Part shown: positions 56,127 through 64,000 of the stretch, one piece after another | Numbering within the stretch: position 1 is the stretch's first letter | Layout: every line of letters begins with the position of its first letter | Source of the DNA: Endozoicomonas sp. Mp262 | GTDB lineage: Bacteria > Pseudomonadota > Gammaproteobacteria > Pseudomonadales > Endozoicomonadaceae | Length of the DNA: 64,000 nt | NCBI RefSeq assembly: GCF_025643335.1 | Contig: NZ_CP092489.1 | Coordinates: 2,428,501-2,492,500, forward strand | Direction of reading: 5' to 3' | Program-made: the position numbers and the translations under genes | The notes under the pieces: generated by a model | Seen by the model: only the letters and a program-made list of their open reading frames with translations | Told to the model about the DNA's origin: nothing | Database searches by the model: none

Positions 56127-57012
56127 AAAAATAAAAATCGTTGAAGTGGGTCCCAGGGATGGACTTCAGTATGTTGCACAAAGGCTATCAGAGTCAGTTC
56201 GTGCTTCTTTTGTTAATAAACTGTCAGGTGCAGGGTTTAAACATATTGAGGTAGGCAGTTTTGTTTCCCCTGAATGGGTGCCACAAATGGCGGGCTCAGG
56301 CCAGGTATTCCAGCAGATTAAGCGAAAGGCGGGCGTAGTCTACAGTGCTGTAACACCTAATTTACAGGGTTTTGAGCAAGCAGTTCAGGCCGGTGCTTCG
56401 GAAGTGGCTGTGTTTACCTCTGCTTCGGAAGGGTTTTGCCAAAAAAATATCAATTGCAGTATTGCTGAAAGCCTTAAGCGTTTTAGGCCTTTAATGGACA
56501 TGGCGGAAAAGCAGGGGATACCTGTCAGGGGTTATGTTTCCTGTGTGATGGGTTGTCCTTACGACGGAACCGTTAAGCCAGAACAGGTTGTCAGGGTTTG
56601 CAAAGAGTTAGAGCTGCTTGGTTGCTATGAGGTATCACTTGGGGACACCATTGGTGTGGGCACACCTCTTCAGGCCAAAAAAGTATTTAGTGAGGTTGCC
56701 ACTGTAATTTCTATGGAAAAGTTGGCAGCACACTTTCATAACACTTACGGGCAGGCTTTGGCCAACCTTTATGCATTGTTAGAAGAAGGACTGACAGTTA
56801 TTGATTCGGCGGCAGCTGGACTTGGAGGTTGCCCCTATGCGCCTGGGGCTTCGGGTAATGTGGCAACAGAAGATGTGGTCTATATGCTGGATGGTATGGG
56901 AATCGAAACAGGTGTTGATATTCAAAAGCTCCTGGATGCATCAGAGTATATTTGTAAGCAGTTGAGTATAACGTCGTGCTCTAATGCAGGACTTGCTCTG
57001 ATGACTCAGTGA
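56113..57012 (+). CDS. liuE: Hydroxymethylglutaryl-CoA lyase
   Basis: Cleaves HMG-CoA to acetyl-CoA and acetoacetate. The 299-residue TIM-barrel protein has IVEVGPRDGLQ (metal Asp), VGSFVSPEWVPQMAG, SLGDTIGVGTP, AAHFHNTYGQALAN (metal His pair) and the mobile-loop Cys in GLGGCPYAPGASGNVATEDV. ATG 56113 is favoured by AGGA 8-9 nt upstream; ATG 56104 is an alternative. It overlaps the end of liuD by 14 nt. Confidence 0.94.
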   Translation: MSLPEKIKIVEVGPRDGLQYVAQRLSESVRASFVNKLSGAGFKHIEVGSFVSPEWVPQMAGSGQVFQQIKRKAGVVYSAVTPNLQGFEQAVQAGASEVAVFTSASEGFCQKNINCSIAESLKRFRPLMDMAEKQGIPVRGYVSCVMGCPYDGTVKPEQVVRVCKELELLGCYEVSLGDTIGVGTPLQAKKVFSEVATVISMEKLAAHFHNTYGQALANLYALLEEGLTVIDSAAAGLGGCPYAPGASGNVATEDVVYMLDGMGIETGVDIQKLLDASEYICKQLSITSCSNAGLALMTQ

Positions 57013-57055
57013 GTAATTTCTTAGCTAGTACAAGATGATAAATAAGGATAAAAAT

Positions 57056-58999
57056 ATGTCATCTTTATTATGGTCGCCTGATAGCGTGCGTATAAAGCAA
57101 TCGGCTATGACCGCGTTTATGCAGTATGTTCAGGATAGACAGGGCGAGAAGTTACCGGACTATGACGCCCTGTATCAATGGAGTATTGATAAGCGTCCCG
57201 ATTTTTGGCAAGCCATTACTGATTTTTTCAATATCCGTTTTTATAACCAACCAACTGAGATATTGGGCAATGATTCCATGCCGGGTGCACAATGGTTTCC
57301 TGGTGCAACATTGAACTATGCGGAGCACTTGCTTCAACGACGTGATGATTACACTGCAATTACTTTTCGGGGAGAAGCTGGAAATCGTTCAGTATTAACA
57401 TTTAAACAATTATATGAACAGGTAGCAGCGGCTCAAGCAGGATTGATTAAACAAGGTGTCGGGAAAAATGATCGGGTTGCAGGGATTCTGCCCAACTGCC
57501 CTGAAGCCATCATTATGATGCTGGCTACCACGTCTTTAGGCGCCATCTGGTCTTCCTGTTCGCCAGATTTCGGTAATCAAGGGATTATTGACCGATTTGG
57601 TCAAATTGAGCCTAAGGTGCTGATGGCAGTGGATGGTTATTTCTATAATGGCAAAGCCATTGGTTGCACCGATAAAATTACTGATATCCAGTCACAAATC
57701 AGCAGTATCAAGAAAACGGTATTGCTGCCTTTTACGAATAATGCCATCGAAATGACTGAAGAAAAGATCATTAGTTATGGTGATTTTCTTGGTGATAGCC
57801 AGCAGCCAGTGCATTTTGAACCCGTTAGCTTCGATCACCCGCTATTTATTATGTATTCGTCAGGGACCACCGGTGTTCCGAAGTGTATTGTTCACGGTCA
57901 CGGCGGCACTCTATTGCAGCACCTGAAAGAGCTGGCATTGCATACTGATATTAAAGCCAGTGATAAAGTGTTTTATTTCACCACCTGTGGCTGGATGATG
58001 TGGAACTGGCTGGTATCATCCCTTGCACTGGGGGCGACGGTTGTCTTATTCGATGGTTCACCTTTTTATCCTGCCCCATCGGCCTTGATGGATTTGGCAG
58101 AGCAAGAAGGTGTTTCTGTCTTTGGTGCCAGCGCTAAATACATCAGTGCTCTGGAAAAAGCTGAAGTTAAACCCTTTAAAAGTCATAATCTAAGCCAGCT
58201 AAAAACATTACTTTCAACGGGATCTCCTCTTTCCCATGAAAGTTTTGACTATGTATATCGGGATATAAAAAAAGACCTGTGTCTTTCGTCTATTTCCGGA
58301 GGGACTGACATCATTTCCTGTTTCGTTCTTGGCTGCCCACTGCTACCGGTCTATGGTGGCGAAATTCAATGCAGGGGGCTGGGTATGGATGTTCAGTTTG
58401 TTAATCATTCAGGGAAGTCAGTATTAGAAGAGAAGGGGGAGTTAACCTGCCAGTCCAGTTTCCCATCCATGCCTGTTGCTTTCTGGAATGATCCTGAAGG
58501 TACAAAATATCACAATGCTTATTTTAATGGGGTATCGGGTATTTGGAATCATGGTGATTATGGGGAACTGACAGAGAATAAAGGCGTTGTTATTTATGGT
58601 CGGTCCGATGCAGTACTTAATCCCGGTGGGGTTAGGATTGGTACTGCTGAAATATATCGCCAGGTAGAAAAAGTTGATGAAGTACTGGAAAGTATCGCAA
58701 TAGGGCAAGACTGGCAGGATGATATTCGAGTTGTTTTATTCGTGAAGTTAAGGGAGGGCTTAAAACTCGATGAGTCAATTATCGAAAATATAAAAACAAC
58801 GATTCGAACTCACGCCTCACCCAGACATGTACCTGGCAAAATTGTCCAGGTGGATGATATTCCTCGAACAATCAGCGGTAAAATTGTTGAGTTGGCTGTC
58901 AGAGAGGTTGTTCATGGCCGACCTGTGGTTAACAAGGAGGCTCTGGCTAATCCCGAAGCACTTCTACATTTTCAGGGTCGGGAGGAGTTGAATTCATAA
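57056..58999 (+). CDS. Acetoacetyl-CoA synthetase
   Basis: Activates acetoacetate, the end product of LiuE, with ATP and CoA so that it can be thiolysed to two acetyl-CoA. The 647-residue ANL-family ligase has MYSSGTTGVPKCIVHGHGG (P-loop), the acetoacetyl-type TTCGWMMWNWLVSSLALGA, SISGGTDIISCF, GDYGEL and C-terminal Lys in DDIPRTISGKIVELAVREV. AAGGAT precedes ATG 57056; an in-frame ATG at 57035 is weaker. It closes the leucine operon, placing acetoacetate use beside its production. Confidence 0.92.
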   Translation: MSSLLWSPDSVRIKQSAMTAFMQYVQDRQGEKLPDYDALYQWSIDKRPDFWQAITDFFNIRFYNQPTEILGNDSMPGAQWFPGATLNYAEHLLQRRDDYTAITFRGEAGNRSVLTFKQLYEQVAAAQAGLIKQGVGKNDRVAGILPNCPEAIIMMLATTSLGAIWSSCSPDFGNQGIIDRFGQIEPKVLMAVDGYFYNGKAIGCTDKITDIQSQISSIKKTVLLPFTNNAIEMTEEKIISYGDFLGDSQQPVHFEPVSFDHPLFIMYSSGTTGVPKCIVHGHGGTLLQHLKELALHTDIKASDKVFYFTTCGWMMWNWLVSSLALGATVVLFDGSPFYPAPSALMDLAEQEGVSVFGASAKYISALEKAEVKPFKSHNLSQLKTLLSTGSPLSHESFDYVYRDIKKDLCLSSISGGTDIISCFVLGCPLLPVYGGEIQCRGLGMDVQFVNHSGKSVLEEKGELTCQSSFPSMPVAFWNDPEGTKYHNAYFNGVSGIWNHGDYGELTENKGVVIYGRSDAVLNPGGVRIGTAEIYRQVEKVDEVLESIAIGQDWQDDIRVVLFVKLREGLKLDESIIENIKTTIRTHASPRHVPGKIVQVDDIPRTISGKIVELAVREVVHGRPVVNKEALANPEALLHFQGREELNS

Positions 59000-59078
59000 T
59001 CTTTTATCATCATATAAAGTAGAAGTGGTCATTCCAGGGCTAAAGCAATACTCATTAGCCCAAACAAAGAGGTAAATA

Positions 59079-60098
59079 ATGATCGATCTACGCAGTGATA
59101 CTGTAACCAGACCCTCTGAGCCGATGCTCAAAGCCATGATCAATGCTGAAGTGGGTGATGATGTGTTTGGCGAAGATAGCACCGTCAAAGCCCTGGAACA
59201 GAAAGCGGCAGAGATGTTTGGGAAGGAAGCAGCGCTGTTTTGTCCTTCTGGCACTATGACTAACCAAATTGCCATAATGCTTCATACCCGTCCGGGTGGT
59301 GAAGTCATTTGTGATCAGAATGCCCATATCTATCAATATGAAGGAGGAGGCATAGCTGTTAATGCACTCTGTTCTGTCAATCTGCAACAGGGTGATCGGG
59401 GGCGGTTCACTGCACAGGATGTTCTAAACAGCATTCGAGCCGATGATGTTCATTTTCCTAAAACACAGTTAGTGGCTGTTGAAAACACCATGAATAAAGG
59501 TGGCGGTGCCTGTTACGATTTTGCTGAGCTGGAGCGGATACGCAAGGTTTGTGATGATCACAACATTCCATTTCATCTTGATGGTGCGCGATTATTTAAT
59601 GCCATAGTGACTAAAGGAAAGAATCCAAAGGCTTACGGAAAACTGTTTGATACCATTTCAATTTGCCTTTCAAAAGGTTTAGGTGCACCTGTGGGTTCTT
59701 TATTATTGGGCTCGTTCCGACATATTAAAGAAGCACGCCGTATTCGCAAACGGATAGGTGGAGGAATGCGTCAGGCAGGTTTTCTGGCAGCCGCCGGGAT
59801 CTATGCTCTGGATCACAATATTGAGAGACTGACAGAAGATCATGGTCGGGCAATTAAGTTGTCCGAGGCCTTATATGAACATCCTGATTTTGAGGGGGTG
59901 GTCTCACCAGAAACCAATATTGTTGTTGCTCACTTGCGTAATGGTTGTGAACCTGAGCAATTTTTAACGATGCTGAAAAATAATGGTATTAAAGCGGTGC
60001 ACTTTGGTGGGCAGGCTATCCGTTTTGTTACTCACCTTGATTTTGATGATGTGCAGCTGGAAGCTTTCGGTAAGACCATCAGTGGTATTCGAGGTTGA
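59079..60098 (+). CDS. ltaE: Low-specificity L-threonine aldolase
   Basis: A PLP enzyme cleaving L-threonine or L-allo-threonine to glycine and acetaldehyde. The 339-residue protein has the family start MIDLRSDTVTRPSEPML, GDDVFGEDSTV, PSGTMTNQIA, HLDGARLFNA and the PLP lysine Lys199 in CLSKGLGAPVGS. It begins 79 bp after the acetoacetyl-CoA synthetase stop; AGAGG lies upstream. It ends at a hairpin terminator. Confidence 0.94.
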   Translation: MIDLRSDTVTRPSEPMLKAMINAEVGDDVFGEDSTVKALEQKAAEMFGKEAALFCPSGTMTNQIAIMLHTRPGGEVICDQNAHIYQYEGGGIAVNALCSVNLQQGDRGRFTAQDVLNSIRADDVHFPKTQLVAVENTMNKGGGACYDFAELERIRKVCDDHNIPFHLDGARLFNAIVTKGKNPKAYGKLFDTISICLSKGLGAPVGSLLLGSFRHIKEARRIRKRIGGGMRQAGFLAAAGIYALDHNIERLTEDHGRAIKLSEALYEHPDFEGVVSPETNIVVAHLRNGCEPEQFLTMLKNNGIKAVHFGGQAIRFVTHLDFDDVQLEAFGKTISGIRG

Positions 60099-60109
60099 AT
60101 AGTTTTGCT

Positions 60110-60129
60110 CCCACTCTATAAGGAGTGGG
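60110..60129 (+). terminator. Hairpin after ltaE
   Basis: A 7-bp stem CCCACTC/GAGTGGG with a 6-nt loop starts 11 bp after the ltaE stop. The following tail is only weakly T-rich. Confidence 0.5.
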
Positions 60130-60484
60130 TTAAACTTCTGTAAGGATATAGAAAAGAGGCATCACTTGTCTTTTGAAAAAAGTATGCTGAGTAAAAAATA
60201 AGAATTAGAGGTCTGTTTATAATGAATGTTAAAGGGTTGCTGAACCAACTTTTGAATTCTGGCTCTGCTTCAGGATTAGTTGAATAGGGAAAACGGCTAC
60301 TGGAGAAAGCGGGGCAGTCATCTACTAAAGATAAAAATGGTGGTAGTAAGCTTGCAGATATGGGCAAAGGAGCTATTGGAGGCAGTGCTATTACTATGCT
60401 GCTGTCGTCGAAAAAAGGGCGAAGGATTGGCGGCAAGGTCTTAGCGGTAGGCGGCACCATTGGACTAGGTGCGATTGCCTATAA

Positions 60485-62155
60485 CCTGAATCCGTGATTT
60501 CTTGATTTGCCCGGCAGTTTTGAAAATGTGCTGATTAATTTTTTCCTTTGAAAATAACTCGGGTTATTGATTGAAGTGTTTTTATGTCGTTTTTAAGCAT
60601 AAATGCTGATCAAAATATCATCAAACTTGAAGACAGGTTGAAAGAAGCCCTACCGTTATCAATACAGTACTTTCTCATTTATGGCATTTTTTTCTATCTC
60701 GCTATTCAATCAACAAAGTGCATGCTGGCTTATTAATTGATGGAAAGACCTGAAACCAGGACAGTAACGACCAAAGCGTAGCCGGTATTGATGTCCTTTT
60801 TTCAGAAGACGGGCAGCCAGGTAGATGAGTTCCTGTATCACGGTTTTTAACCGGCGTCGTTTGGCTTTATGACGTACCGGCGCATCTGGCCCGAGCAAGC
60901 AACTCTGCCCCATGTAGCGCAGAATGTTATAGACCAGTGCACCCAAACACATCACCAGGTCGTTGGTGTCAAACTTGCCTGAAGGCAGGCGCTCTAAATC
61001 CATATCAGTCTTCAACTCACTGTGAAACTGCTCGCTGGTCGCATGATCCTCATAAAGATTAATGATCTGATCATCGCTGTAGTCAGCTTCGCTGAGTGTT
61101 GTCCACCATCCTTCCAGCTCATAATCGGGTGTCAGAAATCTCTGCCCTACAGTATCAGTGGTACGCTTGATAATGCGAATAATCAGACGCTGGTTACCAT
61201 AGTTGGTTTCATAGACGGTTGAGAGTGTCGCATAACTCTTTCCTGGACGCGACTCCTCCCATTTGACTTGCTTTTCTTCAAAAATGGGGAGCCAGTGTTC
61301 CTTGGTGTGATACTTTCTTGGGTTGAGCTTGATAATGTGATTCACACCTTTGAACCCGGCGATTTCCCGGCGCGATTCCTCAGCATCGTGGCCACTATCA
61401 AGGCGAACCAGAATAGGCGCTCGGGTCAAACGTCGGCTGCGGTGCAGCACTGCTTGTAAAAAGCCAATAAAATCATTCTGGGAGTGCTGAGAGCCTGGGC
61501 GTAATTCACATCCCAGGCACCAGCCTTCGCAGCCAAAGTAAGCGGCAATAGGGGCATAACCAAAGAATTTTTTATACGTGTACTCGACCCCCTCCTTTTT
61601 GGTATTGCTGTTATCCATAGGGAATACGTCGATATCCAGTGGTATGTGCTGCTTCTTATCGAGTTTTTTCGGAAGGGGTGTGACGGGCACCTGAAGATTA
61701 ACCAGGACATCGGTAAGGCTGTCCTCGATGAAAGGAATCAGTTGGGCGGCATCTTCATTGAAACGCTGTCTTAAGCGGCTGGCTGAAGGCATTTGTTTAA
61801 TGCCCATTGCCAACCGGAACCAGTCGTTATCCCGGTTATTATCAACATTATCAAAATCACTTTTACCCTGAGCCAGTTGGCCGCAGTAAGCTCTGATCAG
61901 GTCGATATGAGTGATACGGTGCCTTTTTTTTATTTTGCGCAGGGATTTGCTTAACGCTGTCTTTTTGTTGAGTGCATGACCAACGAAATAAAGCCCTGCG
62001 ACCGGTGTATAAAATTCCGTCTGTGATTGTTCAATTTTCAGTTTCACAAAAATGCACCCAGGTGGTGAAAATTAGAGTGGGTGCATTTTAACTTGGAACT
62101 TACGTTTTGTGGTTGATCCAGAGGAGTTGGGCTACAGTGAACTCACGGATTCAGG
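60485..62155 (-). mobile_element. IS1380-family insertion sequence
   Basis: A 1,671-bp element with perfect 13-bp inverted ends CCTGAATCCGTGA (60485-60497) and the complement (62143-62155). It is flanked by a 5-bp duplication TATAA (60480-60484 and 62156-62160). About 220 bp of non-coding sequence lies between the transposase stop and the left end. Confidence 0.95.
60710..62047 (-). CDS. IS1380-family transposase
   Basis: A 445-residue DDE transposase starting at GTG 62047. The core contains LDIDVFPMDNSNTKKEGVEY (first Asp), VRLDSGHDAEESRREI (second Asp) and YEDHATSEQFHSELKTDMDLERLPSG (Glu), the arrangement typical of IS1380. It appears full length. Confidence 0.94.
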   Translation of the reverse strand: MKLKIEQSQTEFYTPVAGLYFVGHALNKKTALSKSLRKIKKRHRITHIDLIRAYCGQLAQGKSDFDNVDNNRDNDWFRLAMGIKQMPSASRLRQRFNEDAAQLIPFIEDSLTDVLVNLQVPVTPLPKKLDKKQHIPLDIDVFPMDNSNTKKEGVEYTYKKFFGYAPIAAYFGCEGWCLGCELRPGSQHSQNDFIGFLQAVLHRSRRLTRAPILVRLDSGHDAEESRREIAGFKGVNHIIKLNPRKYHTKEHWLPIFEEKQVKWEESRPGKSYATLSTVYETNYGNQRLIIRIIKRTTDTVGQRFLTPDYELEGWWTTLSEADYSDDQIINLYEDHATSEQFHSELKTDMDLERLPSGKFDTNDLVMCLGALVYNILRYMGQSCLLGPDAPVRHKAKRRRLKTVIQELIYLAARLLKKGHQYRLRFGRYCPGFRSFHQLISQHALC

Positions 62156-62160
62156 TATAA

Positions 62161-62587
62161 GGCTTATCAAAGCTGGCAGCAAAACAAAGAAAGTAATGGT
62201 GCTCCTACGCAAACTGAAACAGCTTTTTTGAGCCATACTGTTGCTGATGACGATACCATCATCTTACAGGCCATGATTGCCGCGGCTAAGGCTGATGGTC
62301 ATGTTGATAATGAAGAAAAAACAAAGATTCAGGAAGCTGTTCAAGCATTGGGTGCCGGCAATGAGCTAGAGAGCTTTGTCCAGAATGAACTGAATAAACC
62401 TCTTGACCCTACAGAAGTTGCCAGAGTGGCAACGACACCTGAAGTAAAATCTCAAGTCTATTTAGCCTCTGTTTTGGTGGCAGATGAGCAGAATTTTATG
62501 GAAAAGGCCTATTTGCAGGAGCTGGCTCGCCAGCTTGATCTTGATTCACTGCTAGTAAAAGAGTTGGAAGCCCAGGTGAGTCATTGA
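62161..62587 (+). pseudogene. DUF533 C-terminal half
   Basis: About 142 codons of the broken DUF533 gene, containing the whole TerB-like helical domain with the acidic DGHVDNEEK loop that may bind metal. An internal ATG or TTG could in principle restart translation, but no ribosome site is evident. Confidence 0.75.
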
Positions 62588-62649
62588 CCTTCCAGCAAGG
62601 GTAAGGGTTAAGATTGCAAGAGTATGTTCCTTTTTTTCCAGGTTGACGG

Positions 62650-63087
62650 ATGCCCCTGACTGAACTGAAATCCAGATCTGCTCAGAAAGCCAGTGTCATA
62701 GCATTGATGCTGGTGGTGCTATCTTTATTGCAATTTTGCTTTATATCTGTAACCAGGGCAGCTATAGAGCGACCTTGTGTAACACTTGATGAGAATGTCC
62801 CGGGACACTCTAAAGTCGAGCAGCAGATTATCAGCCATGACTGTCTTTTGCAGAAACATACCTTTACGACTCAGTTAAAACCACTTTGCCATCATTGTGA
62901 TAGTGAGTTTAAGGCAATACAAATATCACAACTATCCCTTAACCCTGTATTTGCTCTACAATATCTTGCTTTTTCAAATTTAAATCTTGATAGCTATTCT
63001 CCCGTTGCTTGGCAGAGAAACACAGAGCCGTGGATTACTATAACCTTTCCAGATATTTATCTAGCCAAGCAGTCATTTCTGGAATAG
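62650..63087 (+). CDS. Small exported cysteine-containing protein, unknown
   Basis: A 145-residue protein with an N-terminal hydrophobic segment (IALMLVVLSLLQFCFISVTRA) that reads as a signal peptide cleaved near AIERP. The mature part has several Cys and His, notably HDCLLQKHTF and LCHHCDSEF, which could bind a metal. No family is recognised. It lies 50 bp upstream of the DUF411 metal-binding gene, so a shared role in metal handling is plausible by position. Confidence 0.55.
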   Translation: MPLTELKSRSAQKASVIALMLVVLSLLQFCFISVTRAAIERPCVTLDENVPGHSKVEQQIISHDCLLQKHTFTTQLKPLCHHCDSEFKAIQISQLSLNPVFALQYLAFSNLNLDSYSPVAWQRNTEPWITITFPDIYLAKQSFLE

Positions 63088-63136
63088 TTCATTCACTCCT
63101 GATTTTTCTATTTATCTTTTAATAATGGAGTGAAAA

Positions 63137-63583
63137 ATGAGTTATTTAAAAACACTGTTTCTTGGAATAGTTATGGTATTTTCCACAGTGAGTAGCTACG
63201 CAGCTGATAGTTCATCCACTATCAATGTCTATAAGTCAGCTGCCTGTGGGTGCTGTAAAGAATGGGTTTATCATCTGGAAGAGAATGGATTTAAAGTGAT
63301 AAGCCATGATGTCAGTGATCTGGAAACCTATAAGAAAAGGGCTAATCTCCCCTACGACCTGGGATCTTGTCATACCGCATTTGTTGATGGCTATGCTGTT
63401 GAAGGACATGTTCCGGCTACAGATATCAAAAAAATGCTAACAGAAAAACCGGATATTCGAGGTATTGCTGTGCCAGGGATGCCCATGGGTTCGCCAGGTA
63501 TGGAATACGGTAACCGCAAAGATCCATACCAGACCATTAGCTATACCAGAGATGGCAATAAGAGTGTGTATGCTTCACACTAA
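63137..63583 (+). CDS. DUF411 periplasmic metal-binding protein
   Basis: A 148-residue exported protein with a signal peptide ending near SYAAD. The mature thioredoxin-like fold carries CGCCKEWVYHLEENGF and, further on, GSCHTAFVDGYAVEGHVPA, the DUF411 signature; the family is often linked to copper resistance loci. The C-terminal MPMGSPGME is also typical. GGAGTG precedes ATG 63137. A strong terminator follows. Confidence 0.88.
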   Translation: MSYLKTLFLGIVMVFSTVSSYAADSSSTINVYKSAACGCCKEWVYHLEENGFKVISHDVSDLETYKKRANLPYDLGSCHTAFVDGYAVEGHVPATDIKKMLTEKPDIRGIAVPGMPMGSPGMEYGNRKDPYQTISYTRDGNKSVYASH

Positions 63584-63602
63584 ATTCTGAAACACAATGA
63601 AT

Positions 63603-63639
63603 CCTTTGTCAGTGGCTAACTTCTGGCAAAGGTTTTTTT
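63603..63639 (+). terminator. Rho-independent terminator after the DUF411 gene
   Basis: A 10-bp stem CCTTTGTCAG/CTGGCAAAGG with one G-U pair and a 10-nt loop is followed by seven T residues. It lies 19 bp after the stop. Confidence 0.85.
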
Positions 63640-63924
63640 ATGGTGGATATTGCTTATATTGTGAGCTGATCAATAATTATATTTATTAGTATTTATAGGG
63701 TGATCTCTGATGTGTAAGGTATTAAAAAACAGGAAAATTAAAAATAGCTAATGAGTGATAATAATAAATCAACTAACTATCAACATATCATAATATTTTT
63801 TATATCAATGTCCCTTACTTAAATTATTTTATGGTGGTTAATATTAAAACCTTAAACCATAGTTACATCTGTATTATTTCATCCTTTATTTCTATTCATA
63901 ACCAATAATCCCCTGGAATTTTTT
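63640..63924. other. AT-rich intergenic region, no gene seen
   Basis: About 285 bp of very AT-rich sequence between the DUF411 terminator and the next start. No ORF or RNA was recognised. It probably holds the promoter of the transporter gene that follows. Confidence 0.5.
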
Positions 63925-64000
63925 ATGGAACAGTATCGCCATATGCGCTATTTAGTTATTTTTGGGGGAGTATTACTGCAAATATGTCTTGGTTCTCTCT
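63925..64000 (+). CDS. Probable MFS transporter, 5' end only
   Basis: ATG 63925 opens a frame that runs off the right edge after about 25 codons (MEQYRHMRYLVIFGGVLLQI then CLGSL). The basic start followed by a hydrophobic helix with GGVLLQICLGS resembles the first helix of oxalate/formate-type MFS antiporters. ATG 63943 is an alternative start. The evidence is limited to one helix. Confidence 0.4.
   Translation, partial: MEQYRHMRYLVIFGGVLLQICLGSL

Larger units (their letters stand above)
60222..62587 (+). pseudogene. DUF533 (YebE-like) gene split by IS1380, with amber codon
   Basis: The halves 60222-60484 and 62161-62587 join to 690 nt, or 229 residues plus stop, once the IS and one TATAA copy are removed. 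The N-terminal half (MNVKGLLNQLLNSGSASG, a GGSAITMLLSSKKGRRIGGK block and a glycine-rich hydrophobic segment ending AIAY) rejoins KAYQSWQQNK, a typical DUF533 junction, and continues into the TerB-like domain (AMIAAAKADGHVDNEEK, YLASVLVADEQNFMEKAYL). A TAG lies at codon 22 (60285-60287). The family is membrane-associated and uncharacterised. It is inactive on two counts. Confidence 0.9.

Overview
This window looks like a piece of chromosome from a marine, host-associated gammaproteobacterium, most likely near Oceanospirillales/Endozoicomonadaceae. This is inference from gene content: a CpxRA-type two-component system, EfpL, RluE, a YjaG-like protein, glutamylated-putrescine catabolism, leucine catabolism, a giant type I-secreted adhesin and a heavy load of insertion sequences. 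No rRNA, tRNA, CRISPR array, prophage or replication origin was recognised.

Layout. 1-5487 (minus): an RND efflux operon with a lipoprotein adaptor, one complete pump and a second pump running off the left edge, separated from the first by an intrinsic terminator. 5605-5884: a 280-bp MITE with 17-bp perfect inverted ends and TA flanks. 6328-9692: cpxR, cpxA, endonuclease V and a DUF1439 lipoprotein, tightly packed. 9750-15736: mostly small conserved or unknown genes, including rluE, a DUF2788 membrane protein, a possible secreted DUF1521-like protein, a YjaG-like protein and efpL overlapping a DUF3301 gene. 15969-25578: amino-acid and polyamine metabolism, with alanine dehydrogenase, a PotF-like binding protein, puuA, an Ap4A-phosphorylase-like protein, mmsA, puuC and puuB. 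25759-27126: a DDE transposase followed by membrane-protein remnants. 27542-28117: a hemerythrin.

28414-50258 is the centrepiece: one giant RTX/LapA-like adhesin gene broken by three insertion sequences (IS66, IS4 family, probable ISKra4 family) and one amber codon. Each insertion has exact target duplications of 8, 9 and 8 bp. Removing the three elements and one copy of each duplication gives a single frame of 17,292 nt, or 5,763 residues plus stop once the amber is read as sense. It contains 20 phase-perfect 333-bp (111-residue) repeats in four blocks, cadherin-like domains, LamG-like and discoidin-like domains, a duplicated 262/263-residue module and a C-terminal type I secretion region.

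50554-58999 is a compact leucine/isovalerate operon (liuA-liuB-liuC-liuD-liuE plus acetoacetyl-CoA synthetase), followed by L-threonine aldolase. 60222-62587 is a DUF533 (YebE-like) gene broken by an IS1380 element with 5-bp duplications and also carrying an amber codon. The window ends with a small cysteine-containing secreted protein, a DUF411 metal-binding protein and the start of a probable MFS transporter. Two genes broken by IS insertion and nonsense mutation point to ongoing IS-driven gene loss next to intact catabolic operons.
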